This document shows positions 1-12,150 of a stretch of DNA of 64,000 nucleotides, piece by piece. The stretch's first letter is position 1. Each line of letters starts with the position of its first letter. This stretch comes from Vicia villosa (Eukaryota > Streptophyta > Magnoliopsida > Fabales > Fabaceae): positions 38,460,655 through 38,524,654 of the forward strand of contig NC_081183.1 of NCBI RefSeq assembly GCF_029867415.1, in the 5' to 3' direction. The notes beneath the pieces are model-generated. The model was given only the letters and a program-made list of their open reading frames with translations. It had not been told where the DNA came from and did no database searches. The translations under genes and the position numbers were made by a program.

Positions 1-1130
1 TACCTCTGATGAGATGAGGGAAGAATCTAGAAATTTGGACTAGTGGGAACTATATCATATACTATAAATGTTTATATAAAAACACATTGATACATCAGTG
101 GTAAAATAATAGGATCATTATCATTAAGCAAAAACTAGACATTACAAAAACTAAATTATATACTGAATATATGAAGACATCTCAGCATTTATAAATTATA
201 ATGGCTATTTACGAATCTTTATATTTTGAAACTTTTGTATCATAATTTCATTTTCAATACTATAAAAAAATATCTTTCTAATTTCTATGTATGTGACCAA
301 AACCATTCAACAATTCATCTCCCGGCTGCTCATTTGATTCTTCACAAAGTTAAATGCAGAGAAACTCATATCAACTGTTTCAGTTGCTACATACATGTGA
401 AACCAAAGCTAGTTAATCCATCATTGGATATGCAATACTTTCCTAGTTTCCACAATATAAATTGTTATAGCGAAAAGAAAATTGTTTCATTTTCTATATC
501 GTTTTACAATATCAATGAAGTGTTATTTTTATTTTTCTATTATATCCCTAACTATTTACTCCTATCCCTATTTTCAGTTCAAGTAATTTCTCTTTCTCAT
601 ACCATTGAAAAGTTAAAGGGTAATTTTGTAAAATCATAACTTTTCATACAAAACTAACTACGTTTCTTAATTTGGGTGTCATTTGCTAACGTGACATATA
701 TTGTGGGACGGAGGGAGGAAGAAGAATGCCGAATACTATTCATAATAACTTGATATACTTTTAAAAAAAGACTAACCACTAACCGCTAACCCCTTTTTAT
801 AGGGATAAATGACTTATAATCCTAAATAAACATGAAGATAAGGAAACAAATCATTATAATACTTAAATAATATAGAAAATAATTCTAGGGGCTAATCTAA
901 GATTACAAACTGATTTAACAAAATAAGGATAATATTCTAACACAATAACTTCAACATCTACCATATACATTTACAAACATAATGAAAGGAAGCAAATGCG
1001 AGAGACAGACCAAAAAGGTGATTTGAAAATAGCATTGCTAGATCAAAATAATACATGTTTTCCATAGTGCATATTTATTTCTGTTAAAAGACTTCAAAAC
1101 TGTATTTGAAAAGGAAATAAAAATCCTTAC
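1..1130. other. AT-rich non-coding sequence, probably intron or flank
   Basis: No exon of the neighbouring ALA-interacting subunit gene was recognised here, and the open frame at 226-639 has neither family features nor coding-like composition. The stretch is AT-rich and contains a MITE-like terminus near 705-717. It may be a long intron of the gene to its right. Confidence 0.4.
558..717. mobile_element. Stowaway-type MITE remnant
   Basis: The right end carries GGGACGGAGGGAG (705-717), the inverted form of the CTCCCTCCGTCCC terminus common in plant Tc1/mariner-derived Stowaway MITEs. A degraded left end may be the TACTCCTATCCCTA run at 556-569. No TA target duplication is preserved, so limits are approximate. 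Confidence 0.4.
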
Positions 1131-2810
1131 CGTCGATGGTTCTGGTAATAGTTATCAAGTTGATAATAGACATAAATTGGCGCTCTCATTGACTTAGGTA
1201 CCTACGAACAAGTTGTAACTTTTAAACACAACCAGGAAGCACTAAACAGATCAACTTCATAAATATTAATTTCAGAAAAGATATCTGCGGATTTGTACCC
1301 AGACCAAAATTTTATTTTTGAATTAAATTTGAGGAAAATCAAGTGATAAAAGTCCTAACTTAAGTTGTAGCTAAAAAGTAAATATAATAAAATAAAAAGA
1401 AGTGCCATCAACACTTTTCAAGTATGATTGAAAGTCAGAGCATTCTTAGATTCATTACATCTTACGTTAGGAATTAATGCTATTAATTTTAATATTGTAA
1501 ATTGTATTTATCATGTATTTAAATAGATGTTCTTCCTGAATGCACAAAAATTCCTATGATATTTATTCTCAAGTTCCCAAGTAAAACAACTGAGAAACAC
1601 TGACAAATACTTTCGAAAAAGAGGAAATGGATGGTCAGGAATATAAATATTACATGTTTCCATCTAGAAGGCAGAAGATTAAATTTAGAGTAGTTTCAGA
1701 ATAGCCATGAGAGTGAAATCATTGTCTATTTCATCTAAATTATCTTCCAATTAAGAATTCAATTAAATAGGCGGCATAGCCACAAAAACAGTAAGAGAGG
1801 TTTGCAAATCGTGTGGCAGCTTCTAAAGATTATAAGGGGAAGTCAATCTCTATTGAAATACAGAAGGAACAGTGCCGCCACCAATTTATTATATAGCACT
1901 ATTTGCACACAACTGAACCCTGAAGCAATAATCCATGAACGATGTAAAAAGTGAAAAGTGAATTCTCACCTTCAAGAATCGCGAACAATTTTTGGGGATT
2001 GAGTCATCTTTTACATATGCTACTTTGTTACCTCTATATTCTTCGGGTACACAATCATTGTCATATCTGTCCACAATTTCAACAACCTAGATAACCATTG
2101 GTCAAAATAATATTACAATAAGCATGTGGATCTTGATTTGAAAGAAAAAACGAAAAGGAAATTGCATAGCATTAATGTAAGAAGAAATGATATATACACT
2201 ATACGACGCACGAAGTGTAACAATTCCAACAGGAATAAAAATTAAACCCATCAATAGAAATGTAGAAATGACCTGCAAAGAACATGATTAAGAATTAGAA
2301 TTCACATTTTTTTTAGAAAGGCATCATAAAATATTCAAGTAATGTAAAAGAACTAACTGCTGCAGGTGTAAGCACAGGTTTACATGCTGGAAGGTTCTGC
2401 TGTCTAAACTGATAGAGTGCTGCAAGACCACCACAAATGGCATCAATTACAACTTATCGGATAACTCTGACTTAGTTTCTAGTCTATCTTCAATTATCAT
2501 AACAAGTCTTATTCCTTTCCAACACAATCTATTGTCAAGTTGAGAAGAAGAATGTATAAATTGCATTGAAAATGCAAGAATTTTCAAAATGATGTGCAAT
2601 TGAGCAATTCATCAATATACAACAAAATCATCTATCAGAAATACTTTTTATGCAGTACCCCCAAACGTTTTGCATCCTAAACCAAGAGAAATAATTGAAA
2701 ACCAGCCTAAAATGAAAGTAAAACCCACCACCATGTCGTACAGGGCGACCTGGATTTGCCCGTGCAGTTGCGCTTATGGTTGATGATGAACTCCCTCTGT
2801 CAAGATCCAT
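1131..2810 (-). CDS. ALA-interacting subunit (CDC50/LEM3 family), 5' exons only
   Basis: CDC50-family proteins are the beta subunits of P4-ATPase phospholipid flippases and act in ER, Golgi and plasma membranes. Five minus-strand coding exons join in phase: 2729-2810, 2358-2419, 2198-2272, 1970-2086 and 1131-1201, each bounded by GT/AG. They encode a low-complexity N-terminus (MDLDRGSSSS), a QQNLPACKPVLTP segment, a first membrane helix containing FIPVGIVTLRAS, then VVEIVDRYDNDCVP, DDSIPKNCSR and IYVYYQLDNYYQNHR, which are family hallmarks. The ATG chosen is at 2810; the codon just before it is GTG, where relatives often begin Met-Met. The exon 5 donor (GTAAGG) is intact, but no later exon (ectodomain or second helix) is visible in 1-1130. 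The gene therefore continues beyond the left edge or is truncated. The family call is from recognised motifs; exon limits are by eye. Confidence 0.85.
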
Positions 2811-3310
2811 CACTACAGCTTCCCAATTGTCTAAGGTGTCAGTATATCACCACTCCCCCAACAAATCAACTACACAAATTGCATCAGCACTTGCTTTTTC
2901 CAAACACTGCATGAAATCTCAAACAGCAATGAATCAATTCCTCTTGGCATCTTATCTTGCACAAAAATTGGTCCTTATAGTAATTGAAAAACAGTAAAAC
3001 TTATCAACATCCATTATTGTCAACAAGGCTTCCGCAATTTCGGTCGATAAAAGTATTGTGATAATAATTGCAATTGTCGCTGTATGAATTAACTACAATT
3101 TTTTATTTATCATAAAAACAGTGAATAAGGTATCGGTATCAAAAATCGTGAAGAAAAATAGAGAAAGATTACCTAGGGTTGAATTTTGTGTGGATCTGAG
3201 AGCGGAAAGGAAGAATCGAAGATGGAAGGAATGGGTAATTGAAGTATGCGTAGTGCGCTGTGTATATTCTTGGCTTGGAGAGATGATGGAAACAGCGAAG
3301 AAGCAAGAGC
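2811..3310 (-). promoter_or_regulatory. Probable 5' leader with UTR intron of the ALA-interacting subunit gene
   Basis: On the minus strand upstream of the ATG at 2810, a pyrimidine-rich stretch (3173 to about 3310) ends in CTAG followed by a GTAATC donor. A plausible acceptor (ACACCTTAG) lies at 2831-2839, just before the start codon. This fits a leader exon plus a 5' UTR intron, common in plant genes. The plus-strand open frame over 3121-3423 is antisense to this and resembles no known protein. The interpretation is an inference without transcript support. Confidence 0.3.
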
Positions 3311-3562
3311 CTGTGTTTGAACGAAATATTTTCGTCTTTCAAGGTTTCGTTGTTGTTTTCGTCAATTTTCACACGCTACGTTCAAATCGAATCATTGTTC
3401 GTTTCGTTCGTTCATTCAATTAACAGTAAAAACTAAATAGTTTCTTTATTAGAAAAACAGTAATAAAAAAACAGTAAAATAATTGCCGTCCGTCGTCTTT
3501 CAAGGGATTGTCTTGTTATGAAAATATTTTTATTTTTTAGTCTTATTTATTAGAGTTAAAAG

Positions 3563-3735
3563 GTAGTGCACTGACAGTGTAAAATAGTTTTACACTGTCA
3601 TCCAATAGGGAGTCATGAATGTGCCATGTCATTAAAGTTTTTTTTAAATAAAAGAATGTTTTAATTAGATGCATGGTGGTGATTGGTTGATAGTGTAAAA
3701 ATATTTTACAGTACATGACCCATTTTTTCTATTTA
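3563..3735. mobile_element. MITE-like inverted-repeat element
   Basis: The left end (GTGCACTGACAGTGTAAAAT, then TTTTACACTGTCATCCAAT) and the right end (GATTGGTTGATAGTGTAAAA, then TTTTACAGTACATGAC) are imperfect inverted copies of each other. Each end itself contains a small GTGTAAAA/TTTTACAC palindrome. No coding capacity. It looks like a short non-autonomous DNA transposon; the superfamily was not determined. Confidence 0.5.
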
Positions 3736-4440
3736 TTAATGAGTGATTCTTTAACTAAAAAACTATATTCTTTAAATAATAAAACTGTTAAAATTGATTT
3801 AATACGTTCCGTTAGTGGCTTTATGCACCATTCCTTGCATAATCTTTCTATTGAAAAATTAAACTAATGCGGTTTGTTTGACTTTCAAAAATAAAACCAA
3901 ATTAAACTAATGCGGTTTTTAGTTCGATTAGTTTTTTTTTCTTTTTTTAAATATTGAGCCATACATATAAGTCCATGTCCAGGTAAAAAAAATTATTTTA
4001 CTCTAACCTCTCAGTTTAGAAAAACCCGAAAGGTTAGAGTATTTTTTTTAAAATGGTTACATTGTTTACCCAAAATATTAAAACTACATTGTATGCAACA
4101 AATCTTCGCAGAATATTAAGATTATTTACACAGAATATTAAAAATATAGCATATGTCCAGATCCTATACAAGATGCTAGAGATTTAAACTTGAATGTCAG
4201 ATATGTCTTCACCAAGATTGATTGTTGATGTTGTCATTGTCACTAGTTTCACATGTGTATACAATTTGCATGCTTTGAATGCATCCAACTTCTAATTCGG
4301 TGTTTGTTCCAAAATTTAGAAAATGTTTTTTCAACACTCGCAATTCATCAGTAAAGACTTTTAGGAATAAATCAAAGTTGTTCAAAACCTTCAACAACAA
4401 CAACAAAAACAACATCAACACCATTGTTTGAGATGGATTG
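3736..4440. other. Intergenic AT-rich DNA left of the copia insertion
   Basis: No gene recognised. The sequence up to 4440 together with that from 9453 forms the pre-insertion site of the neighbouring copia element; its last five bases (GATTG, 4436-4440) are the target duplication. The minus-strand frame crossing 4209-4583 runs into the LTR and is not convincing as coding. Confidence 0.4.
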
Positions 4441-4931
4441 TGTGAGATATTGGATCGAACTCTAGTATTGTGGAAGGGTAGCTTCTTGGTTCGACAGTTC
4501 GACAGAGTTAAGCATGAAGTCGAAGGATTGTTCACATGCTGGTGTCGAAGTGTGCATGCTGTAGTCGAAGATGGGTCTAGCATGCAGATGTCGAAGATGC
4601 TAGGGTTGTTAGCATGTTAAATTAGGTTTTAGTGTTTAAACCCTAATTTGTTAAGTTAGCTTGTTTATTAAGTTGGCTTGTGTAATGGGCTTTGCTGAAA
4701 AAGCCCATTAGTTAGTATGTTAGGTTTTATTATAAATAGCATACTAGTCTCTCATCATTGCTAAGCTGCAAATCCTAATTTAGGGTGAGAGAGGTTATTT
4801 GTTATTCTTGTAAACTTGTAATCTTGTTTTAAGAGAAAGTGAAAGAATAGCAGTTATAACCAATTCTTGTGTTCTTATTCTCTTCCCTAATTCCCTATTA
4901 TACTTTGTTATTGGTATCGTTTTTCACAACA
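4441..4931 (+). repeat. 5' LTR of Tork-like copia element
   Basis: Begins TGTGAGATAT and ends TTTCACAACA. A TATAAATA box lies at 4731-4738, the likely promoter of the element RNA. No difference from the 3' LTR was found on reading both. Confidence 0.93.
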
Positions 4932-4951
4932 AATTGGTGCGGTGAGCGTGG
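4932..4951 (+). other. Candidate primer-binding region of copia element
   Basis: Directly after the LTR the sequence reads AAT then TGGTGCGGTGAGCGTGG. TGG just inside the LTR is expected of a tRNA-complementary site (tRNA 3' CCA), but this is not the usual initiator-Met TGGTATCAGAGC of plant copia elements. The priming tRNA is not identified. Confidence 0.45.
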
Positions 4952-4956
4952 AGAAG

Positions 4957-7900
4957 ATGCCTTCAACAAAGTATGAGATTGAAAAGTTCACTGGAGTGAA
5001 TGATTTCGGTTTGTGGCGCTTGAAGATGAAAGCCCTACTGGTTCAGCAGGGTTGTTTGGAAGCGTTGAAGGGAGAGACAGCCATGAATGCTGCATTAACG
5101 GCAGCGGAGAAGACAACTATGATCGAGAAAGCACACAGCGCAATTCTGTTGAGCCTTGGTGATAAGGTTCTCCGGCAGGTATCAAAGGAGACGACGGCAT
5201 CAGGGTTATGGGTGAAACTTGAAAGTTTGTATATGACCAAATCGCTGGTAAATCGACTCTACCTGAAGCAAGCTTTGTATTCATTCAAGATGATTGAAGA
5301 CAAAGTATTGGCTGAGCAGTTGGATATGTTCAACAAGCTGATTCTTGATCTTGAAAATATTGATGTGAAGATCGATGATGAAGATCAAGCGCTGCTACTA
5401 TTGTGTTCTTTGCCTCGATCACATGCTCACTTCAAAGAAACTCTCTTGTATGGAAGGGAGTCCCTGACGTTTGAAGAAGTTCAATCAGCCTTGTACTCTA
5501 AGGACTTGAATGAACGAAAGGAGCATAAACCTTCGACTGTTGGCGAAGGTTTGGCCGTTAAAGGAAAACTCTTACGAAAGGATGGTAAGTTTGACAAGAA
5601 GAAAGGCAAAAGCCAGTCGAAGTCTTACGGTGGCGAAGCATCTGGCATTCGATGCTACCATTGTAAGAAGGAGGGTCACACAAGAAAGGTGTGCCCTGAA
5701 CGCCTGAAATATCATGGAGGTAAGGATAATGGCAACGCTGCCATTGTTCAAGATGATTTCGAATCATCTGATGTTCTTGTGGTTTCAAGCAGTGACTCTA
5801 AGAAGGAGTGGATTATGGATTCAGATTGCACTTGGCACATGACTCCAAACAAAGACTTGTTCGAGGAATTATGTGATCAAGATGGTGGATCAGTATTGCT
5901 GGGAAACAACAAGGCTTGTAAGATTGCAGGTGTTGGATCTGTGAGATTCAAGCTCCATGATGAGTCAATAAGGTTGTTGACTAAAGTCAGGTATGTTCCT
6001 GATTTGAAGAGAAATTTGCTTTCTCTTGGTGAATTCGACAAGAAAGGATATGTTTTCCAAGGAGAGAAAAGTATCCTAAGAGTCATGAAGGGGTCGAAGG
6101 AAGTCTTGAGAGGCGTGAAGAAACAAGGCTTGTATACCCTTGAGGCTGAAGTTGTAAGTGGTTCGACAAATGTTGTATCCACGAAACCGTTGTCGAAGAC
6201 AGAAATCTGGCACATGAGATTGGGCCATGTCAGTGAAAGGGGTCTGGTCGAATTAGGGAAACAAAATCTTCTTGGTGGAGACAAAGTCGAAAAGCTGAAG
6301 TTTTGTGAACCCTGTGTACTTGGAAAATCTTGCAGAGTGAAGTTCAACAAAGGCAAACAAAGAACACATGGATCCCTTGATTACATCCATGCTGATCTTT
6401 GGGGGCCTGCAAGGTGTGCATCACATTCAGGAGCAAGGTATTTTCTATCCATAGTAGATGATTATTCCAGAAAATTATGGGTATTCATCCAGAAGACTAA
6501 GGATGAAACTTTTGAGAATTTCAAAAGTTGGAAGACTCTGGTTGAAAATCAGACTGGCAGGAAGGTCAAGAGGTTGAGAACCGACAATGGCCTTGAATTT
6601 TGCAATGAGGCATTCGACAGTTTTTGTGCTGCCTTTGGTATTGCAAGGCACAGAACTACTGCAGGTACTCCACAGCAAAATGGTTTGGCTGAAAGATTTA
6701 ATCGAACTATTTTGGAGAGAGTCAGATGCATGTTGACTAGTGCGGGGTTAAAGAAGGTGTTCTGGGCTGAGGCTGTTTCGACAGCAACATATCTGATAAA
6801 CAGATGTCCTTCGACAGCGTTAGATATGAAGACACCTGAAGAAGTTTGGTCGGGACATCCACCAGATCTCGACAAACTGAGAGTATTTGGCTGCGTAGCC
6901 TATGCTCACATTAGGCAAGACAAGGTCGAACCTAGAGCTCTGAAATGCATGTTCATGGGATACCCTGAAGGAGTCAAAGCTTATAGGCTATGGTGCCTAG
7001 AGCCAGGTCACAGGAGGTGTATCACCAGTCGAGATGTAGTTTTCAATGAAGCTGAAATGGCTTTTAAGAAAACTGATGATGTTGGTCGAAGTACAGAAAC
7101 ATCTGACTAAGAGCTGGAACAGGTAGAGATTCCTGTTGAGGTGGAGCATGTTGATGCTGAATTGCATATCCCAGATGAAGTCGAAGAAGAAGCAGAAGAT
7201 GCTGAAGTTGAGGAAACTGACGATGACTACCTATTGTCGAGAGATAGGTCGAGAAGAGTCATCAAACCACCTCAGAGACTTGGGTATGCAGATCTTATAG
7301 CTTATGCCTTAATCTCTGCAAGTGAAGTTCTAGACGAAGAACCTAGAGACTATAAGGAAGTTATGAGGAGTCGAAATAAGACTGAATGGCTGAAGGCCAT
7401 GGATGATGAGATGAAATCTCTTCATGATAATCATACTTGGGAACTGATCAAGAAACCTGTTGGGGCAAGGTTAGTCAGCTGTAAATGGATCTTCAAAGTT
7501 AAGGAAGGAATTGAAGGAGTGACGTCGAAAAGATACAAGGCAAGGTTAGTTGCAAGGGGTTTCACTCAGAAAGAAGGTGTCGACTTCAATGATGTGTTTT
7601 CTCCTGTTGTGAAGCATAGGTCCATTCGAATGTTGCTTGCCATGGTGGCACAGTTCGATCTTGAACTGGAACAGATGGATGTGAAGACTGCGTTCTTATA
7701 TGGTGATCTAGATGAAACGATCCTGATGAGGCAACCTGAAGGGTATGTCGAAAAGGGGAAGGAAGATTATGTGTGCAAGTTAAAGAGATCTTTGTATGGG
7801 CTGAAACAATCTCCTCGACAGTGGAATAGGAGATTCGACAAGTTCATGGCACGCATAAGTTTCATTAGAAGTCAGTTCGACCACTGCGTTTACTTCAGAT

Positions 7901-8919
7901 TTCGACCTGGTAATTCATTTGTTATTTTGTTGCTTTATGTGGATGATATTCTCATAGCAAGCAACAGTGTCGAAGATGTGATGAGGGTGAAGGCTGAACT
8001 CAATAAGGAGTTCGATATGAAGGATTTGGGAGCTGCTTCCAGGATTCTTGGAATTGACATTCGAAGAGATAGAAAAAAGTCGAAGTTATGCCTATCTCAA
8101 GAGGCATATCTACGGAAGATTCTTGAAAAGTTTGGTATGTCGAATTCGAAGCCAGTTGTGACTCCAACAAACCCTCAATTCAAGCTGAGTATTGATCAGT
8201 GTCCCAGTACTTATGTCGAAAGAGCCTATATGAATAGCATCCCATATGCTAATATAGTTGGTTCTTTGATGTATGCTATGGTCTGTACTAGACCCGACAT
8301 AGCATACGCAGTAAGTCTTGTAAGCAGGTACATGGCGAATCCTGGAAAGGCTCACTGGCAAGCATTGAAGTGGATTTTAAGGTACATAAATGGGTCTCTG
8401 AATAGAGTCCTAATTTATGGTGGAGCCTTGGGTGAAGATAGTAAAGCAATAATAGAAGGATATGTCGACTCTGATTATGCAGGTTGTATGGATTCCAGAA
8501 AATCTATTTCTGGATATGTTTTCACTATGTTTGGCACTGCAATTAGTTGGAAAGCAACACTTCAGAAGGTTGTTGCTCTATCAACCACTGAAGCGGAGTA
8601 TATTGCCCTAACTGAAGCTGTGAAAGAAGCATTGTGGCTTGAAGGTTTTGCGAAGGAGCTGAAACTTCAAGGTCGAGGTATCACTGTTAAATGTGATAGT
8701 TAAAGTGCAATACACCTGTCGAAGAATTCAGCCTATCATGAGCGAACTAAGCACATTGATGTGAGGCTACATTTCGTCAGAGGAGTAATCGAGCGTGGAG
8801 AAGTCCAAGTGCTGAAGGTTTCGACTGAAGACAATGCTGCTGATATGATCACCAAGACATTGCCGAGTTGCAAGTTTTTCCACTGTATGCAGTTGATAAA
8901 GCTGCATGAAGAAAGCTAG
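4957..8919 (+). pseudogene. Copia gag-pol polyprotein, interrupted by two in-frame stops
   Basis: One reading frame of 1321 codons, near the usual TNT1-like length, starting at the ATG at 4957 (the earlier GTG at 4942 is an unlikely plant start). Visible in order: a gag domain; a CCHC knuckle (CYHCKKEGHTRKVC, residues 233-246); the protease motif, here D288-S289-D290 instead of DSG; an HHCC zinc-binding pre-integrase region; integrase catalytic D480, D543 and E579 with the canonical D-X35-E spacing; RT with YVDD at residues 994-997; and RNase H (VDSDYAG, STTEAEY). Stops TAA at 7108-7110 (between integrase and RT) and TAA at 8701-8703 (inside RNase H) split the frame without shifting it. It closes at TAG 8917-8919. 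Both stops could come from CAA by C-to-T change. With these lesions the copy is predicted to be non-autonomous. Confidence 0.92.
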
Positions 8920-8944
8920 TTTGTTACTTGACGTTGTAGAGTTA

Positions 8945-8961
8945 GGTCCAAGGTGGAGATT
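8945..8961 (+). other. Polypurine tract of copia element
   Basis: A purine-rich run (GTCCAAGGTGGAGATT) immediately precedes the 3' LTR, the expected place for plus-strand priming. Confidence 0.65.
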
Positions 8962-9452
8962 TGTGAGATATTGGATCGAACTCTAGTATTGTGGAAGGGT
9001 AGCTTCTTGGTTCGACAGTTCGACAGAGTTAAGCATGAAGTCGAAGGATTGTTCACATGCTGGTGTCGAAGTGTGCATGCTGTAGTCGAAGATGGGTCTA
9101 GCATGCAGATGTCGAAGATGCTAGGGTTGTTAGCATGTTAAATTAGGTTTTAGTGTTTAAACCCTAATTTGTTAAGTTAGCTTGTTTATTAAGTTGGCTT
9201 GTGTAATGGGCTTTGCTGAAAAAGCCCATTAGTTAGTATGTTAGGTTTTATTATAAATAGCATACTAGTCTCTCATCATTGCTAAGCTGCAAATCCTAAT
9301 TTAGGGTGAGAGAGGTTATTTGTTATTCTTGTAAACTTGTAATCTTGTTTTAAGAGAAAGTGAAAGAATAGCAGTTATAACCAATTCTTGTGTTCTTATT
9401 CTCTTCCCTAATTCCCTATTATACTTTGTTATTGGTATCGTTTTTCACAACA
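8962..9452 (+). repeat. 3' LTR of Tork-like copia element
   Basis: 491 bp, identical by eye to 4441-4931, with TATAAATA at 9252-9259, followed by the GATTG target duplication at 9453-9457. Confidence 0.93.
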
Positions 9453-9770
9453 GATTGCAAAAGCTGAAAAAATATTTTGTTCAAGGTAGAAGAACATTTT
9501 TTTCAGTTTTGCAATTCATTCTAAAAAAGGATGCATTCGATGGTGGGGCGACTATAAATAAGATAGCATTATGATAAAATCTTTTCAGTGAGTGTTTTAT
9601 AATAAAATCTGATTATTGTATCCCTCAGGTTATCAAAGAAACCGAAGGGTTAAATCATTCATTTTACAGTTGTTAACAAATAAAAACATAAAGTGTATTA
9701 GTTGGGTTTGAAGCATGTCCTGAATGGTATATCACCTCAATTTTTAAAACACCCGAGACAACAAGTTGTT

Positions 9771-10194
<424 letters not shown>

Positions 10195-10375
10195 GAGGCG
10201 AGTCCCTCAACTTTGGGCGAGGCCCTCAATTGAAGGCAACATTTGTAATGCGAAGCGACCCTCGGATTGGGGCAAGACCCTCAATTGAGGGCGGGCTTTT
10301 TAATGGGAGGTGAGTCCCTCAACCGAAGGCGACCTTTTATTTTTGTAAGCCCCCTAATTGAGGGGGTGAGTTACC
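10195..10375. repeat. Degenerate tandem repeat, GGCGAG/CCCTCAA motif
   Basis: Units of roughly 35 bp built on GGCGAGTCCCTCAATTGAGG are repeated about five times with much divergence. Several contain the palindrome CCCTCAATTGAGGG. Such arrays are common in non-coding parts of plant gypsy elements. Confidence 0.6.
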
Positions 10376-12150
10376 TCCCTTGCCAAATGTTTCATATTTA
10401 ATCAAAATGTCAGCTGGGAATATCAACTAATCATTCAAACGATCATGTTTGCTTCCATTTAATGTAAGTAATGATGACCGGTTTTTTGAGACCTTAAATG
10501 TTATTGTCACGTGTCAGAAGCGTGTTGAGCTTTTCAAAATTATGGGGGAGCCTAAGAGGTTTCTTGTGGTTTTAAAACCTTTATAAAAAGTTTATCCTTC
10601 CACTTCCTTGCTCTATTTTACTCCCACTACTTCTGCAAACTCCTTTGAACTCCATAGCTTCTCTATACACCTTTAATTCTTCGTTCACAACCTTCTCATG
10701 TATGGATTTCGTTTTCTCTCTCCTCATTCTCTAGTGAGTAGGGATTATAAAGAAATGTTCGAGATATGGTTTAGGTTATTATAGAGTTGTAGGTTTTGAG
10801 GGTCATAATCATCCACTTTGATGATTGCGATGATGGTAGTGATTTCTTTTTGTTCTTTTGTTTTCCCAAGAACAAAAAGATAATGGCCTCCCCTTCCGCC
10901 GTGCCTTATAAGGACAACGAGGAAATCGGTCATTACTATACTTCTGACGGCTAGATCCTCTCTTTTCAAATAGAAGTAGGGGTTTCTTTATCAGAAGATA
11001 AAGAGATGGTTATTTTGTAGGCTTGTTCACCGTCAGAGCGGGTGACCATGCATGTCCCTTTTGATCCTCCCTCTTCTTCTCTTCCCATTTCCCCCTTTTG
11101 TCGTAGAGGTTCTAAGGGTTCTCAATGTTGTAACCTCGTAGTTGTTCCCTAACAGTTGGGGTTTTATTAGGACCTTCGAGATGGTCTGTGAAGAGCTGGA
11201 GATTTCTCTTATTGTATGAGTTTTCTCCTTTTATGCTACCAGGCCTACAAAAGGCGGGTTGGTGTCTTTAGGAGGTCTGCCGAGAAGGTCCCCTTTTGAG
11301 TCTCACTCTAACTACTACAAAAATTGGCAAGAGAGATTGGCCTGCAAGAGGATAACCTTCTATTGAGGGCGTTGATGTTGGAGGATATCGACCGGGAGAG
11401 GCGAGATCGGGTTGAGAAGAAGATGAAATCGAAGCTTCTAAAAGATATGGATGGTTATAGTGAAAGCCAGAGACTGCTGAAGGCCTTACAGAAATACAAG
11501 AAAACCTTGTATGAGAATCTTATGGATGTAAAGGCCAAGGCTGAAAAGATCACCGCTAAGGAGAATTCCTTGCAGTAGTCTCTGGATGTCACCTTCCATT
11601 CTAAAAAGGAGTTATAAGAAGAGGAGTGAGAGCTTACTGATGAGTCGGTGTTGACATCTAGCGTCTACTTTGAGCGAGAAAAATAGAAGGTTTTCTTCTT
11701 CTATCCCAAGCTAGATTTGAGAAAATTGGACTTCCATAAAGTTGTCCAAGAATACCAGCTAGTGAATGAAGAGGCGATGGCCCCTTTAGAGCCTAAAGGT
11801 TCAGTTCCGCAAGTGACATCCAATGTGATGGTGTGGCGACGGAAGGAGGTAAGTCTAGAACCCCTCATCTGAAAGATGCTATTAGGAATGAGGCAATTCA
11901 AGAGGAGAGTTAATGGCTTGGGTTTTCTTATAATGTTTCTTGGCCCCTGATGGCCTTTCGTTATATTTTTCCCCTGGTGGTCTTTTATATTAATTTCCTT
12001 TACTATTATTTTTCTCTATATCCATTTATGTATGATTTGGTTTTGGTTCTTGATTGGGGATACTTGTTAACATAGTACTCTCTTGAGGCACATCGTATAC
12101 ATATTCCTTCCCTTACAAAGGGAATAGTAAGGATCACTTATGGGAGTTTA
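10376..12150 (+). mobile_element. Decayed gypsy-type retroelement relic A
   Basis: Translation of about 11160-11330 gives FIRTFEMVCEELEISLIV, a stop, then VFSFYATRPTKGGLVSL, and continues toward a charged coiled-coil-like frame at 11324-11578 (MAREIGLQEDN..., 84 codons). The first part resembles the putative gypsy-type transposon domain (Transposase_28 family, PF04195) and matches a second relic near 18960-19080. Stops break the frame and no LTRs were identified, so the limits are approximate. The 84-codon frame probably belongs to the same gag-like region and is not a host gene. Confidence 0.5.

Larger units (their letters stand above)
4441..9452 (+). mobile_element. Full-length Ty1/copia retrotransposon, Tork/TNT1-like
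   Basis: The element has two 491-bp LTRs that appear identical by eye, TG...CA termini, a perfect 5-bp target duplication (GATTG at 4436-4440 and 9453-9457), a candidate primer-binding region after the 5' LTR and a purine-rich tract before the 3' LTR. The gag-protease-integrase-RT-RNase H order defines Ty1/copia. The proteins most resemble the TNT1-94/Tork lineage. Identical LTRs mean a very recent insertion, yet the polyprotein is interrupted by two stop codons, so this copy was probably mobilised in trans or mutated since. Confidence 0.95.

Noticed and set aside
226..639. Open frame of 137 codons
   Set aside because: AT-rich composition, no recognisable domain, no splice or promoter context; probably chance.
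3121..3423. Plus-strand open frame of 100 codons
   Set aside because: It starts with GTG, lies antisense to the probable 5' leader of the ALA-interacting subunit gene, and resembles no protein family.
11324..11578. Host gene for an 84-residue charged protein
   Set aside because: It follows directly on a decayed gypsy-type domain in a repeat-flanked region, so it is more likely part of the retroelement relic.
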